A stretch of DNA of 10,438 nt from Desulfobacteraceae bacterium (GTDB lineage: Bacteria; Desulfobacterota; Desulfobacteria; Desulfobacterales; BuS5). Under the pieces are notes generated by a model, which was given only the letters and a program-made list of their open reading frames with translations, had not been told where the DNA came from and ran no database searches. Shown here one piece after another: positions 1 through 6,816 of the stretch (its first letter is position 1; the number at the start of each line of letters is the position of its first letter). The translations under genes and the position numbers were made by a program. The stretch is from assembly GCA_030642865.1 (NCBI GenBank), contig DAOWMW010000022.1, positions 1 to 10,438 of the forward strand. The letters are read 5' to 3'.

Positions 1-394
1 CATATTAAACTCGTGAGTCATAAGTTTTCTTACTGAGTTGTATGGTTTTGTACAACTTTATTTGGTTCATCTCGAAATAGTGTGGTGATTAGTCCGGGTT
101 CTCCATGCTGTGTTATTTTTAAATTTTTTATGCAAACGTAATTACTCAGTATTTACTTTGGGTTATAGAGAGAACCTGTTTTGCAGCGATACTCGTAAAA
201 ATTTGGATAATTGAAGATTTCACACTAATCCGCTATGAACCCTTTATTTTAAGTTCTATTGAGTGAATTTATTGAAAGAATAAGGGGTTTAATTAAAAAA
301 ACAAACAGAATGAGACCTTTCTATTATGAAGCCTGTAATAGACGTGCGACTGGATACAGGTCTCTATTTTTAAAAAACACAATTGCAGCTCTTT
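1..394. other. AT-rich intergenic stretch, no gene recognised
   Basis: I see no convincing coding region. The short open frames here have no recognisable domain and no good ribosome binding site. Two small inverted repeats are visible: AGTTGTA (36-42) with TACAACT (51-57), and the nested pair CCTGTA (332-337) with TACAGG (355-360), enclosed by GAGACCT (312-318) and AGGTCTC (358-364). The second is followed by a T-rich run (365-371) and could be a weak terminator reading rightward. The loop is long and no upstream gene is in view, so this is not called. Confidence 0.5.
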
Positions 395-444
395 CCAGGG
401 CAACCTGTGCAATATCCAGGGCAACCACGAGGGATTGCCCCTAC
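395..444 (-). repeat. REP-like palindrome with GTAG tetranucleotide, directly downstream of tolR
   Basis: On the minus strand GTAG (444-441) is followed by an imperfect hairpin. The arms are GGGCAA (419-424) and TTGCCC (435-440), with a 10-base loop. The motif CCAGGGCAACC occurs twice in a row, at 395-405 and 416-426. A conserved GTAG or GGAG 5' of an imperfect palindrome is the recognised signature of REP elements mobilised by RAYT (IS200/IS605-like Y1) transposases. The unit abuts the tolR stop codon at 445, so it may also serve as that gene's 3' hairpin, although no U-run follows directly. A related unit lies at 981-1007. Confidence 0.6.
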
Positions 445-867
445 TTATAATTTGTTTTTATCAGAATCAATGGGGAAAGTAACCATTCCTAATTTGTCAA
501 TACCCGCTCTTTTTATTTCGGCCATAACCGAGACTACCATCCCATATGCTATGTTTTTGTCTGCCTTTAAATAGACGTCTTTGGTATTCCGGCCTTTGAG
601 AATTTTTATGAGTTTTTCATGCAAATAATCGAAACCCACCAAAAAATCATTTATATATATCTGTTTTTTATTATTTATTGATATAATGAGGCTGTCTTCA
701 TCCAGGGGTAAAGATGTTGTCTCGGCCTCCGGCAGGGAAATATCTATGCCCTGTGTCATCATGGGAGCTGTGACCATAAAAATGATTAATAAAACAAGCA
801 TAACATCAACAAAAGGTGTTACGTTGATGTTTGACATAAGCTGGGAGTTTTGATCTCCTGAAGTCAT
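445..867 (-). CDS. tolR: TolR/ExbD-family biopolymer transport protein
   Basis: This inner-membrane protein is part of proton-motive-force-driven TolQ-TolR or ExbB-ExbD energisers, which power envelope constriction or outer-membrane transport. It has 140 residues, normal for the family. A short cytoplasmic N-terminus leads into the signature NINVTPFVDVMLVLLIIFMV (residues 13-32), a single membrane helix that carries the proton-conducting Asp21. A periplasmic domain follows, with the typical 'VYLKADKNIAYGMVV' stretch and the 'AGIDKLGMVT' ending. The LPEA motif after the helix and the ending favour TolR over ExbD. ATG at 867-865 has a GAGG ribosome site (878-875) at 7-base spacing. The gene appears intact, but no tolQ/exbB lies upstream and no tolA/tonB downstream. 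A family A repeat begins 19 bases upstream of the start and a REP hairpin lies just past the stop. TolR versus ExbD cannot be settled from sequence alone. Confidence 0.93.
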   Translation of the reverse strand: MTSGDQNSQLMSNINVTPFVDVMLVLLIIFMVTAPMMTQGIDISLPEAETTSLPLDEDSLIISINNKKQIYINDFLVGFDYLHEKLIKILKGRNTKDVYLKADKNIAYGMVVSVMAEIKRAGIDKLGMVTFPIDSDKNKL

Positions 868-886
868 TGGTTATCCTCTGGGAGTG

Positions 887-1090
887 TAAGGATTGGGGAT
901 GAAATAAAAAATACCCATAATTGCGCCGGGCTTGTGGTCATCTTCAAGGCGCATCAATGGTTGCATACTCGAAGCATTTTGGGCACCCACAGGGAGGATG
1001 CCCCTACGCAATTTTGGCCATTGATGCAACACGGAAGACGGGCACAAGAACAAGTAATTCTGGGTAATTAATAAAATTCACGATCCTAAG
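887..1090. repeat. Family A palindromic element, copy 1 (MITE-like)
   Basis: This 204-bp unit runs from TAAGGATTGGGGATGAAAT (887-905) to TTCACGATCCTAAG (1077-1090). Its outer ends are inverted repeats of each other (CTTAGGAT-like tips). The arms keep pairing inward, for example TACCCATAATTG (912-923) against the complement of CAAGTAATTCTGGGTA (1051-1066). A perfect 10-base pair, GCATCAATGG (951-960) with CCATTGATGC (1018-1027), lies near the middle. The loop holds a REP-like hairpin (981-1007). A second, inverted copy is at 8054-8190, and an end-only copy is at 6781-6816. No transposase is encoded, so a non-autonomous mobile element is the best reading. A 60-codon open frame on the minus strand through the repeat is not considered a gene. 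Confidence 0.75.
981..1007 (-). repeat. REP-like hairpin nested in family A copy 1
   Basis: On the minus strand GTAG (1007-1004) precedes a hairpin with arms GGGCA (981-985) and TGCCC (999-1003). This is the same layout as the unit at 419-444. The inverted family A copy at 8054-8190 lacks this block of roughly 35 bases. It is therefore either an insertion into copy 1 or a loss from copy 3. It lies at the apex of the larger palindrome. Confidence 0.6.
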
Positions 1091-1345
1091 CATAAGAACA
1101 TAAATGTTATAAAATTAAGTATTCGCATAAATTATTTGAGATAAAGCTTCATGGTAAATCTCATCTGCAGAAGTTATAAATATTTATGTTTATATGCTTA
1201 TTAAAAATAAATTAGACAAAAATATATTTTTTAGTTAAAATTATCTCTATCTTTCGACTAAAAATATGATCATTATTGCCAAAAAATAAAAAAAAATCAA
1301 AGGATACCTGATTTTTTAATACATTTTACCAAACAGGTGCAAAAA
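1091..1345. other. AT-rich spacer between divergent tolR and sirtuin genes
   Basis: This spacer has no gene. It must carry the sirtuin promoter (see 1213-1241) and perhaps the tolR promoter, which would have to read through the family A repeat. A six-base inverted pair, TGAGAT and ATCTCA, lies near 1138-1162. I see nothing else identifiable. Confidence 0.5.
1213..1241 (+). promoter_or_regulatory. Candidate sigma-70 promoter for the sirtuin gene
   Basis: TAGACA (1213-1218) and TAAAAT (1236-1241) are separated by exactly 17 bases. Each hexamer matches the consensus at five of six positions. The predicted leader to the ATG at 1346 would be about 95-100 bases. The surrounding DNA is very AT-rich, so chance matches are likely and confidence is modest. 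Confidence 0.35.
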
Positions 1346-2182
1346 ATGGCTCCAGACATGGAAAATTCTTTGCGAAAATTCATGAAAGAATCGAAACTTT
1401 TAAGCGTTTTAACGGGTGCAGGAATTTCTGCTGAAAGCGGAATCCCAACATTTCGAGGACCTGAGGGGTTTTGGACAATAGGCTCAAAGAAGTATCATCC
1501 CCAGGAGATGGCAACATATAGAATGTTCCTGGAAAAGCCCGTTGAGGTTTGGAAATGGTATTTATACAGGATGAAAATATGCCGTAATGCCGGGCCCAAC
1601 CCAGGACACCTTACTCTTGTTCAAATGGAAAAACTTTTCAAAAACCGTTTTAAATTAATAACTCAAAATGTTGACGGTCTCCACCTTAGAGCGGGCAATA
1701 CCATGGAAAACACATATCAGATACATGGAAACATTTTTTATATGCGCTGCATTGACGAATGCCGTTCTGAAATTTATCCACTTCCTGACAATTTACCAGG
1801 AAAAGAAAAAGGTGAAGATCTCACGGAAAAAGAAAAAGAACTTATAAAATGCCCTGTATGTGGAAAAATTACCCGTCCCCACGTATTATGGTTTGATGAA
1901 TCTTATAATGAAAAATACTATAGATTCAACAGCTCCCTCAAAGCAGCAGAAAACACCGGACTGTTATTGATTGTGGGAACATCCGGGACCACCAACCTCC
2001 CCAACCAGGTGGCAAGAACGGTTCAAAATAATGGAGGGACAATTATTGACATTAATATTGAGGAAAACAGCTTCACAGATATTGCATTATCATCAGACAA
2101 AGGATATTTTATAAACCAGCCGAGCAGTACAGCCCTCCAGTCAATATTAAAAGTATTTCAAAATACAGACCTCGGAACCTGA
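1346..2182 (+). CDS. SIR2-family NAD-dependent protein deacylase (class III-like)
   Basis: Sirtuins remove acyl groups from protein lysines, consuming NAD and yielding nicotinamide and O-acyl-ADP-ribose. Numbered from ATG 1346 (278 residues), the NAD-binding motif GAGISAESGIPTFRG is at 24-38, TQNVDGLH at 106-113 and the catalytic His127 in IHGN. The zinc cysteines are Cys135/Cys139 and Cys169/Cys172. WYLYR gives Tyr72 and Arg75, the YxxR pair that in SIRT5 and CobB binds malonyl or succinyl groups, so desuccinylase or demalonylase activity is a fair prediction. Oddities are a CxxxC first zinc pair instead of CxxC, a charged insert of about 20 residues (KEKGEDLTEKEKEL) before the second pair, and GTSGTTNLP where GTSxxVxPA is usual. 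A GTG at 1337 would add three residues. ATG 1346 is preferred because AGGT (1335-1338) sits 7 bases ahead of it. The gene is monocistronic or weakly linked to the activase 263 bases downstream. Confidence 0.92.
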   Translation: MAPDMENSLRKFMKESKLLSVLTGAGISAESGIPTFRGPEGFWTIGSKKYHPQEMATYRMFLEKPVEVWKWYLYRMKICRNAGPNPGHLTLVQMEKLFKNRFKLITQNVDGLHLRAGNTMENTYQIHGNIFYMRCIDECRSEIYPLPDNLPGKEKGEDLTEKEKELIKCPVCGKITRPHVLWFDESYNEKYYRFNSSLKAAENTGLLLIVGTSGTTNLPNQVARTVQNNGGTIIDINIEENSFTDIALSSDKGYFINQPSSTALQSILKVFQNTDLGT

Positions 2183-2445
2183 ATTTGACTCTTTTTTTAT
2201 TTTTTACGTAAAAGATATCTCTAACTATTTGAAATAATTACATGTCATAAAAATTAATAGTGTTCAATTTTTCTAGTGCTTTACACTATATCCCTGATTA
2301 TATATATTTTCAAGTGATTATATATAGTGTCCAAATAATATTAAAAAAAGCACGAGGTCTGTACTGAAAATAATTAAACTTTTTGTATTATTTTAAAAAT
2401 TTTCTGGCAGGAGACTACTGATATAGACTTGAACGATTACGAATT
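2183..2445. other. AT-rich leader region of the activase gene
   Basis: This spacer has no gene. It holds the promoter and half-site cluster listed at 2258-2330. A purine-rich AGGAG (2408-2412) lies over 30 bases before the activase start, too far to act as its ribosome site. No Shine-Dalgarno sequence is evident next to ATG 2446. An in-frame TGA shortly upstream (about 2419-2421) excludes an earlier start. Confidence 0.5.
2258..2330 (+). promoter_or_regulatory. Candidate promoter with clustered TAGTG operator-like half-sites
   Basis: TTTACA (2280-2285) and TATATT (2303-2308) have 17-base spacing, a good sigma-70-type pair in front of the activase gene. TAGTG(T) half-sites occur at 2258-2263, 2274-2278, 2283-2288 (inverted) and 2325-2330. 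TAGTG-cttta-CACTA forms a small palindrome across the -35 box, and ACACTATAT (2283-2291) is inverted at 2322-2330. The 12-mer TGATTATATATA repeats at 2295-2306 and 2315-2326, about two helical turns apart. This arrangement suggests a repressor site, but AT-richness inflates such matches. Confidence 0.4.
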
Positions 2446-5400
2446 ATGAAAAAATCAAAATTTTACCTGGGAATTGATATAGGTTCCGTGAGCTTGAACC
2501 TGGTTATTATAGATGATTCAGAAAAGATCAGGGTTTCCATATACAAACGTACCCAGGGGAGACCTTTACAGATTTTACTCGAGTCCCTGAATGAATTGAG
2601 TGATGATTTTAATTTTTTTGAAGGTATAGCAGTCACAGGAAGCGGCAGAAAGCTTGCCGGAAAAATTCTTGATATCCCTGATATTAACGAGATTATTGCC
2701 CAGGCCAGGGCTGCCTGTTTTTTCCATCCTGAAGTTCGGACGATAATAGAAATCGGAGGGCAGGATTCCAAACTGATATTGATTGATCAGGATCCTGAAA
2801 CCGGAGAACCTGTGATTGTGGATCATGTTTTAAATGAGGTTTGCGCTGCGGGGACAGGTTCTTTTCTTGATTTGCAGGCCCATTGTTTGGGAATGACCAT
2901 TGATGAATTTGCCTCTACTGCTCTTTCTTCAAAAAAGCCAGCCAGTATTTCAGGAAGATGCAGTGTCTTTGCAAAAAGTGATATGGTGCATCTTTTGCAG
3001 GAGGGGACTCCCAAACCGGATATACTGGCGGGTCTGTGCCATGCCCTTGCCAGAAATTTCATGGCAAGCCTTGGGAAAGGAAAAATATTTAAACCCCCTA
3101 TTATGTTTCAGGGGGGAGTTGCTGCCAATCAGGCGGTGGTAAAGGCTTTTAAAAATCTTCCGGCAAACGGCTTTGGCAGTCTTATTATTCCCGAACATTT
3201 TCTTGTTATGGGTGCTTTTGGCACAGCAATTATGGCAAGGGAAAATCAATCCGGCTCATCTGCGCAAAAAATTTTACTCACAGGAAGTATAAAAAAGGCT
3301 ATTTCTTCTGCAGGGTTTCGATCTTCTGAAGTTCATTTAAAACCCTTAATACCCAGGTCATCCCCTCCTGATACCCAGGAACAGTATTTTGGAGTAATAA
3401 ACAAAGATTGTAATGAATTGTTTATGGGAATTGATGTTGGCGCTGCAAGTACCAATATTGTTCTCATGGATAAACAGGGTAAACTTGTCGTAAAAATTTA
3501 CAGGCAGACCCGAGGGGAACCTGTTGCTGCTCTCCAGGCAGGACTGGAGGATATAGCCGGCAGGGTAGGGGAGAATATTAAAATCTGTGGTGTGGGAATA
3601 ACAGGAAGCGGCCGTTATTTTATCGGAGATTTTGTGGGTGCAGATATGGTGATAAATGAGATCTCAGCCCAGGCCAGGGCCGCTGTTCATATTGATTCGG
3701 AAGTTGATACCATAATTGAGATAGGGGGGCAGGATTCAAAGTATATTAAATGCAAAAATGGCCGTGTAACAGATTTTGAAATGAACAATGTTTGCGCGGC
3801 AGGGACAGGCTCTTTTCTGGAGGAACAGGGCTCCCGTCTTAAGGTGGATATTAAAAAGGATTTCAGCAGACTCGCTTTTTCCTCTGATGCCCCTGTAAAT
3901 CTCGGTGCCCGGTGTACGGTTTTTATGGAATCTGATCTTATTCATCACCAGCAGAATGGCAAAAAACCCGAAGATCTCACAGCGGGACTTTCATATGCCA
4001 TTGCATTCAATTATCTTGAAAAGATAGTGGGAAATAAAAAGATTGGTGAGAAAATTTTTTTCCAGGGAGGTGTGGCAGCAAATCAGAGCGTTGTTGCTGC
4101 TTTTGAAAGCATTTTAAAAAAAGAATTGATTATTTCCAGGCATCATAATGTCACAGGTGCCATGGGAGCGGCTCTGGCATCCATGGCTTCACCACCTTTG
4201 CAGAGCAGGTTTGCAGGATTTGGTTTAAATAAACGTCCCTATGAAGTGAAAAAATTTGAATGCCAAAAATGTCCCAACCTTTGCAGTATTCATCAAATTT
4301 ACATAAACGGACATTTATCTTCATATTATGGAAGTCTTTGCGGCAGATATGAAAAGGTTGCCGATTCCCGGGATTATGCGCATCTGCCTGACCTTTTTAA
4401 GGAGCGGGAAGAACATCTTGTTATGGGCTTTAAAATGGATGTTTTGCCAAAATTCGAAAAACCGGTCATGGGTATCCCCCGCAGTTTCAGTTTTTTCGAT
4501 TATTTCCCTTTTTGGGAATCTTATTTCAAGACTCTCGGGTACCATGTAATACTTTCGGAAAAGACGAATAACTCACTTATCCAAAAGGGGTTTTTAAAGG
4601 TTCAGTCAGAAACATGTTTTCCGGTGAAAACAATCTATGGGCATCTTGGGGATCTTGTATCCAGAGGGGCTAACCAGATATTTCTTCCTTGTGAAATTGA
4701 TCACCATAAAAATCAGAATGACCTCCACAGGAGTTATAATTGTCCTTATATTCAGGCTTTGCCCTATATGGCGAGTGCTGCCATGGGAGAAGATGCTAAA
4801 ATCCTGGCACCTGTGATATGCTGGAGTGATTCGGTAAAAGATCTCGATAAAACCCTGATGGCTCTGGGCAAATCCCTGGGGCATGTTTCCCGAAAAATAA
4901 AAAAGGCTCTTGATAAAGCCAGAAATTCCCAGAATAATTTTGATAAATGGAGGCGCAGCCGGGGAAAGGAGATTCTCGAAGCCCTGGAGCCCGGGGACAG
5001 GTGCCTTGTCCTTCTTGGAAAATCACATAATATTTTTGATCCTGGCTTGAATCTTCATCTTGCAGGTAAGTTAAGGAGGGAAGGGGAACTTGTAATACCT
5101 TTTGATATGCTACCCACAGATGAAATAATTCTTCCTGAACATTATGAGAATGTGGTCTGGCAAAATACCCGTGATCTTTTAAAGGTACTCTTCTGGCTAA
5201 GAAATGATAAACGGGTTTTTCCTGTTCTCCTTACAAATTTTGGGTGCGGTCCTGATTCTTTTTTTATTAAATATATGGAGGATATTCTCCAGGACAAAAA
5301 ACCATACCTTATACTTGAAGTTGATGAGCATACAGGTGATGCAGGGCTTGTTACACGTATAGAAGCTTTTCTTGATACCCTTGATACGGAAATTAAAACT

Positions 5401-6720
5401 TATGAACCCCAGACACCTTTAAATCTTGTAATAAAATCAAAGGGGCCCCGCCTTAATATCTGGAAGCCTGAGCCGGACATTGTAAAAAGACTCCAAAACA
5501 GAACTCTTTATGTTCCCTATGTCTCCTCAGCCTTTAGCTCAATATTTAAAGCTGCTTTTGAATCTGCGGGATTCGATTTTTCCATTCTTCCCAAACCGGA
5601 TGAAGAAACCGAGTATCTTGGACGCCAGGTGACCTCCGGCAGGGAATGCCACCCCTTTATAGTCACATGCGGGGACTTTGTAAAAATGACACATGAACCG
5701 GGATTTGATCCTGAACATGCTGCTTTTTTCATGTTGAACTATGACGGAGCATGCAGGTTTTCACAATACTCACTTGGCCATGCTGCCCTCCTTAAACAGA
5801 TGGGTATCCCTGAAGTTCCTGTGATTGCCCCTCTTTGCTCAACTCGTTTTGAGGAATTGACCGGCCTTTTTGGCCTTGGTTTTACAGTTCAGCTATGGCA
5901 GGGACTTATAGCGGCAGAGGTTTTAGACAGGCTTCGGCTCCATGTGCGGCCCTATGAAAAAAAAAATGGGGAGACAGACCGGGTTTATGAATCAGGAATT
6001 GAAGGAATCTCAGAAGCCATGGTGCATTGCCGGGGACTTTTTTCCATTGTTGACCATAAGATTCATTCAGCATTAAAAAAAGCTGTTAGAGCTTTGGAAA
6101 AAGTAGATGTTGACATGTCAGTCCCCCGGCCTGTTATTGGGATTGTGGGGGAATTCTATACTGTTTTAAATCGCTGGGCGAATCAGGATTTTGTCAGAAC
6201 ACTTGAAAAACTTGGAATTGAGGTAAAAATCCACGGGCTCACCATAACTAATAATCTTGCTCTTTATTCCACATATTATTACCATAAAGATCGTTTTAAA
6301 AAGGGGGAGATCGGTGCTGCTTTTTATTATTTCCTGAGAAAATTCTGGATCGATTTTTGTGTACAACGTGCAGAAAAATCGATAGACAGCAGATTCCGTC
6401 CCTTTGGAATGCTTGACATGGAAACCATCTTCTCGGAAGCTGAGCCCTATATCCATTTTGATATAGATACCATTCTTTCCACATTCACGGCCAGAGCCAG
6501 AGGTTTTGCTTCATCAGGTGTTTCCGGCCTGTGTAATATATATGTTTTAAACTGTATGCTGGGTAATATATCCATCCCGATTTTAAAAAATGCTTTGCGC
6601 CAGTATAAAAATTTTCCTTTGATAAATCTTGTTTTTGACGCCCAGATGGGAACAAATATGCTGACACGCATAGAGGCTTTTGTTCATCAGGTGAAGCTTT
6701 ATCATAAGAGATATAAATAG
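2446..6720 (+). CDS. Fused acyl-CoA dehydratase activase (two BcrAD/BadFG ATPase domains, DUF2229, D-component-like C-terminus)
   Basis: Activases of this family (HgdC, BadF/BcrA-type) use ATP and a [4Fe-4S] cluster to inject an energised electron into 2-hydroxyacyl-CoA dehydratases or benzoyl-CoA reductases. The 1424-residue protein has a first ATPase domain at about 5-265 (GIDIGSVSLN, TGSGRK, EIGGQDSK, cluster cysteines Cys133 in NEVCAAGTGSF and Cys172 in SGRCSVF). A second lies at about 326-580 (GIDVGAASTN, TGSGRY, EIGGQDSK, Cys450, Cys490). The 39-40 residue cysteine spacing matches HgdC. A linker has Cys606, Cys609, Cys613 and Cys632, a possible metal or Fe-S site. DUF2229 follows (about 673-900: GIPRSFSFFDYFPFW, SETCFPVK Cys724, Cys749, Cys766). 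The C-terminal half has Cys1068, Cys1075 and Cys1103 (DGACRFSQY). Both ATPase sites look intact. ATG 2446 is the only sensible start. The length fits the known giant 'activase-related' family, whose physiological substrate is unknown. No dehydratase subunits are in view, so the partner is unidentified. Confidence 0.93.
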   Translation: MKKSKFYLGIDIGSVSLNLVIIDDSEKIRVSIYKRTQGRPLQILLESLNELSDDFNFFEGIAVTGSGRKLAGKILDIPDINEIIAQARAACFFHPEVRTIIEIGGQDSKLILIDQDPETGEPVIVDHVLNEVCAAGTGSFLDLQAHCLGMTIDEFASTALSSKKPASISGRCSVFAKSDMVHLLQEGTPKPDILAGLCHALARNFMASLGKGKIFKPPIMFQGGVAANQAVVKAFKNLPANGFGSLIIPEHFLVMGAFGTAIMARENQSGSSAQKILLTGSIKKAISSAGFRSSEVHLKPLIPRSSPPDTQEQYFGVINKDCNELFMGIDVGAASTNIVLMDKQGKLVVKIYRQTRGEPVAALQAGLEDIAGRVGENIKICGVGITGSGRYFIGDFVGADMVINEISAQARAAVHIDSEVDTIIEIGGQDSKYIKCKNGRVTDFEMNNVCAAGTGSFLEEQGSRLKVDIKKDFSRLAFSSDAPVNLGARCTVFMESDLIHHQQNGKKPEDLTAGLSYAIAFNYLEKIVGNKKIGEKIFFQGGVAANQSVVAAFESILKKELIISRHHNVTGAMGAALASMASPPLQSRFAGFGLNKRPYEVKKFECQKCPNLCSIHQIYINGHLSSYYGSLCGRYEKVADSRDYAHLPDLFKEREEHLVMGFKMDVLPKFEKPVMGIPRSFSFFDYFPFWESYFKTLGYHVILSEKTNNSLIQKGFLKVQSETCFPVKTIYGHLGDLVSRGANQIFLPCEIDHHKNQNDLHRSYNCPYIQALPYMASAAMGEDAKILAPVICWSDSVKDLDKTLMALGKSLGHVSRKIKKALDKARNSQNNFDKWRRSRGKEILEALEPGDRCLVLLGKSHNIFDPGLNLHLAGKLRREGELVIPFDMLPTDEIILPEHYENVVWQNTRDLLKVLFWLRNDKRVFPVLLTNFGCGPDSFFIKYMEDILQDKKPYLILEVDEHTGDAGLVTRIEAFLDTLDTEIKTYEPQTPLNLVIKSKGPRLNIWKPEPDIVKRLQNRTLYVPYVSSAFSSIFKAAFESAGFDFSILPKPDEETEYLGRQVTSGRECHPFIVTCGDFVKMTHEPGFDPEHAAFFMLNYDGACRFSQYSLGHAALLKQMGIPEVPVIAPLCSTRFEELTGLFGLGFTVQLWQGLIAAEVLDRLRLHVRPYEKKNGETDRVYESGIEGISEAMVHCRGLFSIVDHKIHSALKKAVRALEKVDVDMSVPRPVIGIVGEFYTVLNRWANQDFVRTLEKLGIEVKIHGLTITNNLALYSTYYYHKDRFKKGEIGAAFYYFLRKFWIDFCVQRAEKSIDSRFRPFGMLDMETIFSEAEPYIHFDIDTILSTFTARARGFASSGVSGLCNIYVLNCMLGNISIPILKNALRQYKNFPLINLVFDAQMGTNMLTRIEAFVHQVKLYHKRYK

Positions 6721-6723
6721 CAG

Positions 6724-6742
6724 GGCGGATTTCATATCCGCC
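6724..6742. terminator. Hairpin just after the activase stop
   Basis: GGCGGAT (6724-6730) pairs with ATCCGCC (6736-6742) over a 5-base loop, starting 3 bases after the TAG stop. No U-run follows, so it is not a canonical intrinsic terminator. The right arm is echoed as CATATCCGCC at 6733-6742 and 6747-6756, suggesting repeat origin. It could still stabilise the 3' end of the mRNA. Confidence 0.4.
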
Positions 6743-6780
6743 TGACCATATCCGCCTTGTTCAGAGATAAGCTGAATATT

Positions 6781-6816
6781 TAAGGATCGTGAATTTATTT
6801 CATCCCCAATCCTAAG
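6781..6816. repeat. Family A copy 2: minimal element, termini joined
   Basis: TAAGGATCGTGAATTT (6781-6796), identical to the outer end of copy 3 and complementary to the right end of copy 1, is followed at once by ATTTCATCCCCAATCCT (6797-6813), the complement of the left end of copy 1. All the internal sequence of the longer copies is missing, leaving about 36 bp. Its last bases (CCTAAG) merge with the first bases of the family B element. This looks like an internally deleted copy. Confidence 0.65.

Noticed and set aside
332..375. Intrinsic terminator or tRNA-like fold
   Set aside because: The stem is only six to seven pairs with a long loop, there is no T-loop or anticodon arm pattern, and no gene ends just upstream on the plus strand.
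395..444. Possible CRISPR repeat
   Set aside because: The 11-base motif occurs only twice, with a 10-base gap; there are no regularly spaced unique spacers and no cas genes.
259..574. Two overlapping short open frames on the plus strand
   Set aside because: They run over the REP hairpin and antisense to tolR, lack ribosome sites and resemble no protein family.
871..1053. 60-codon open frame on the minus strand upstream of tolR
   Set aside because: It lies wholly within the family A repeat and its REP hairpin, has no recognisable domain, and the matching region of copy 3 is not open in the same way.
2463..6671. Many antisense and out-of-frame open frames inside the activase gene
   Set aside because: All are shadows of the long coding frame with its clear domain motifs.
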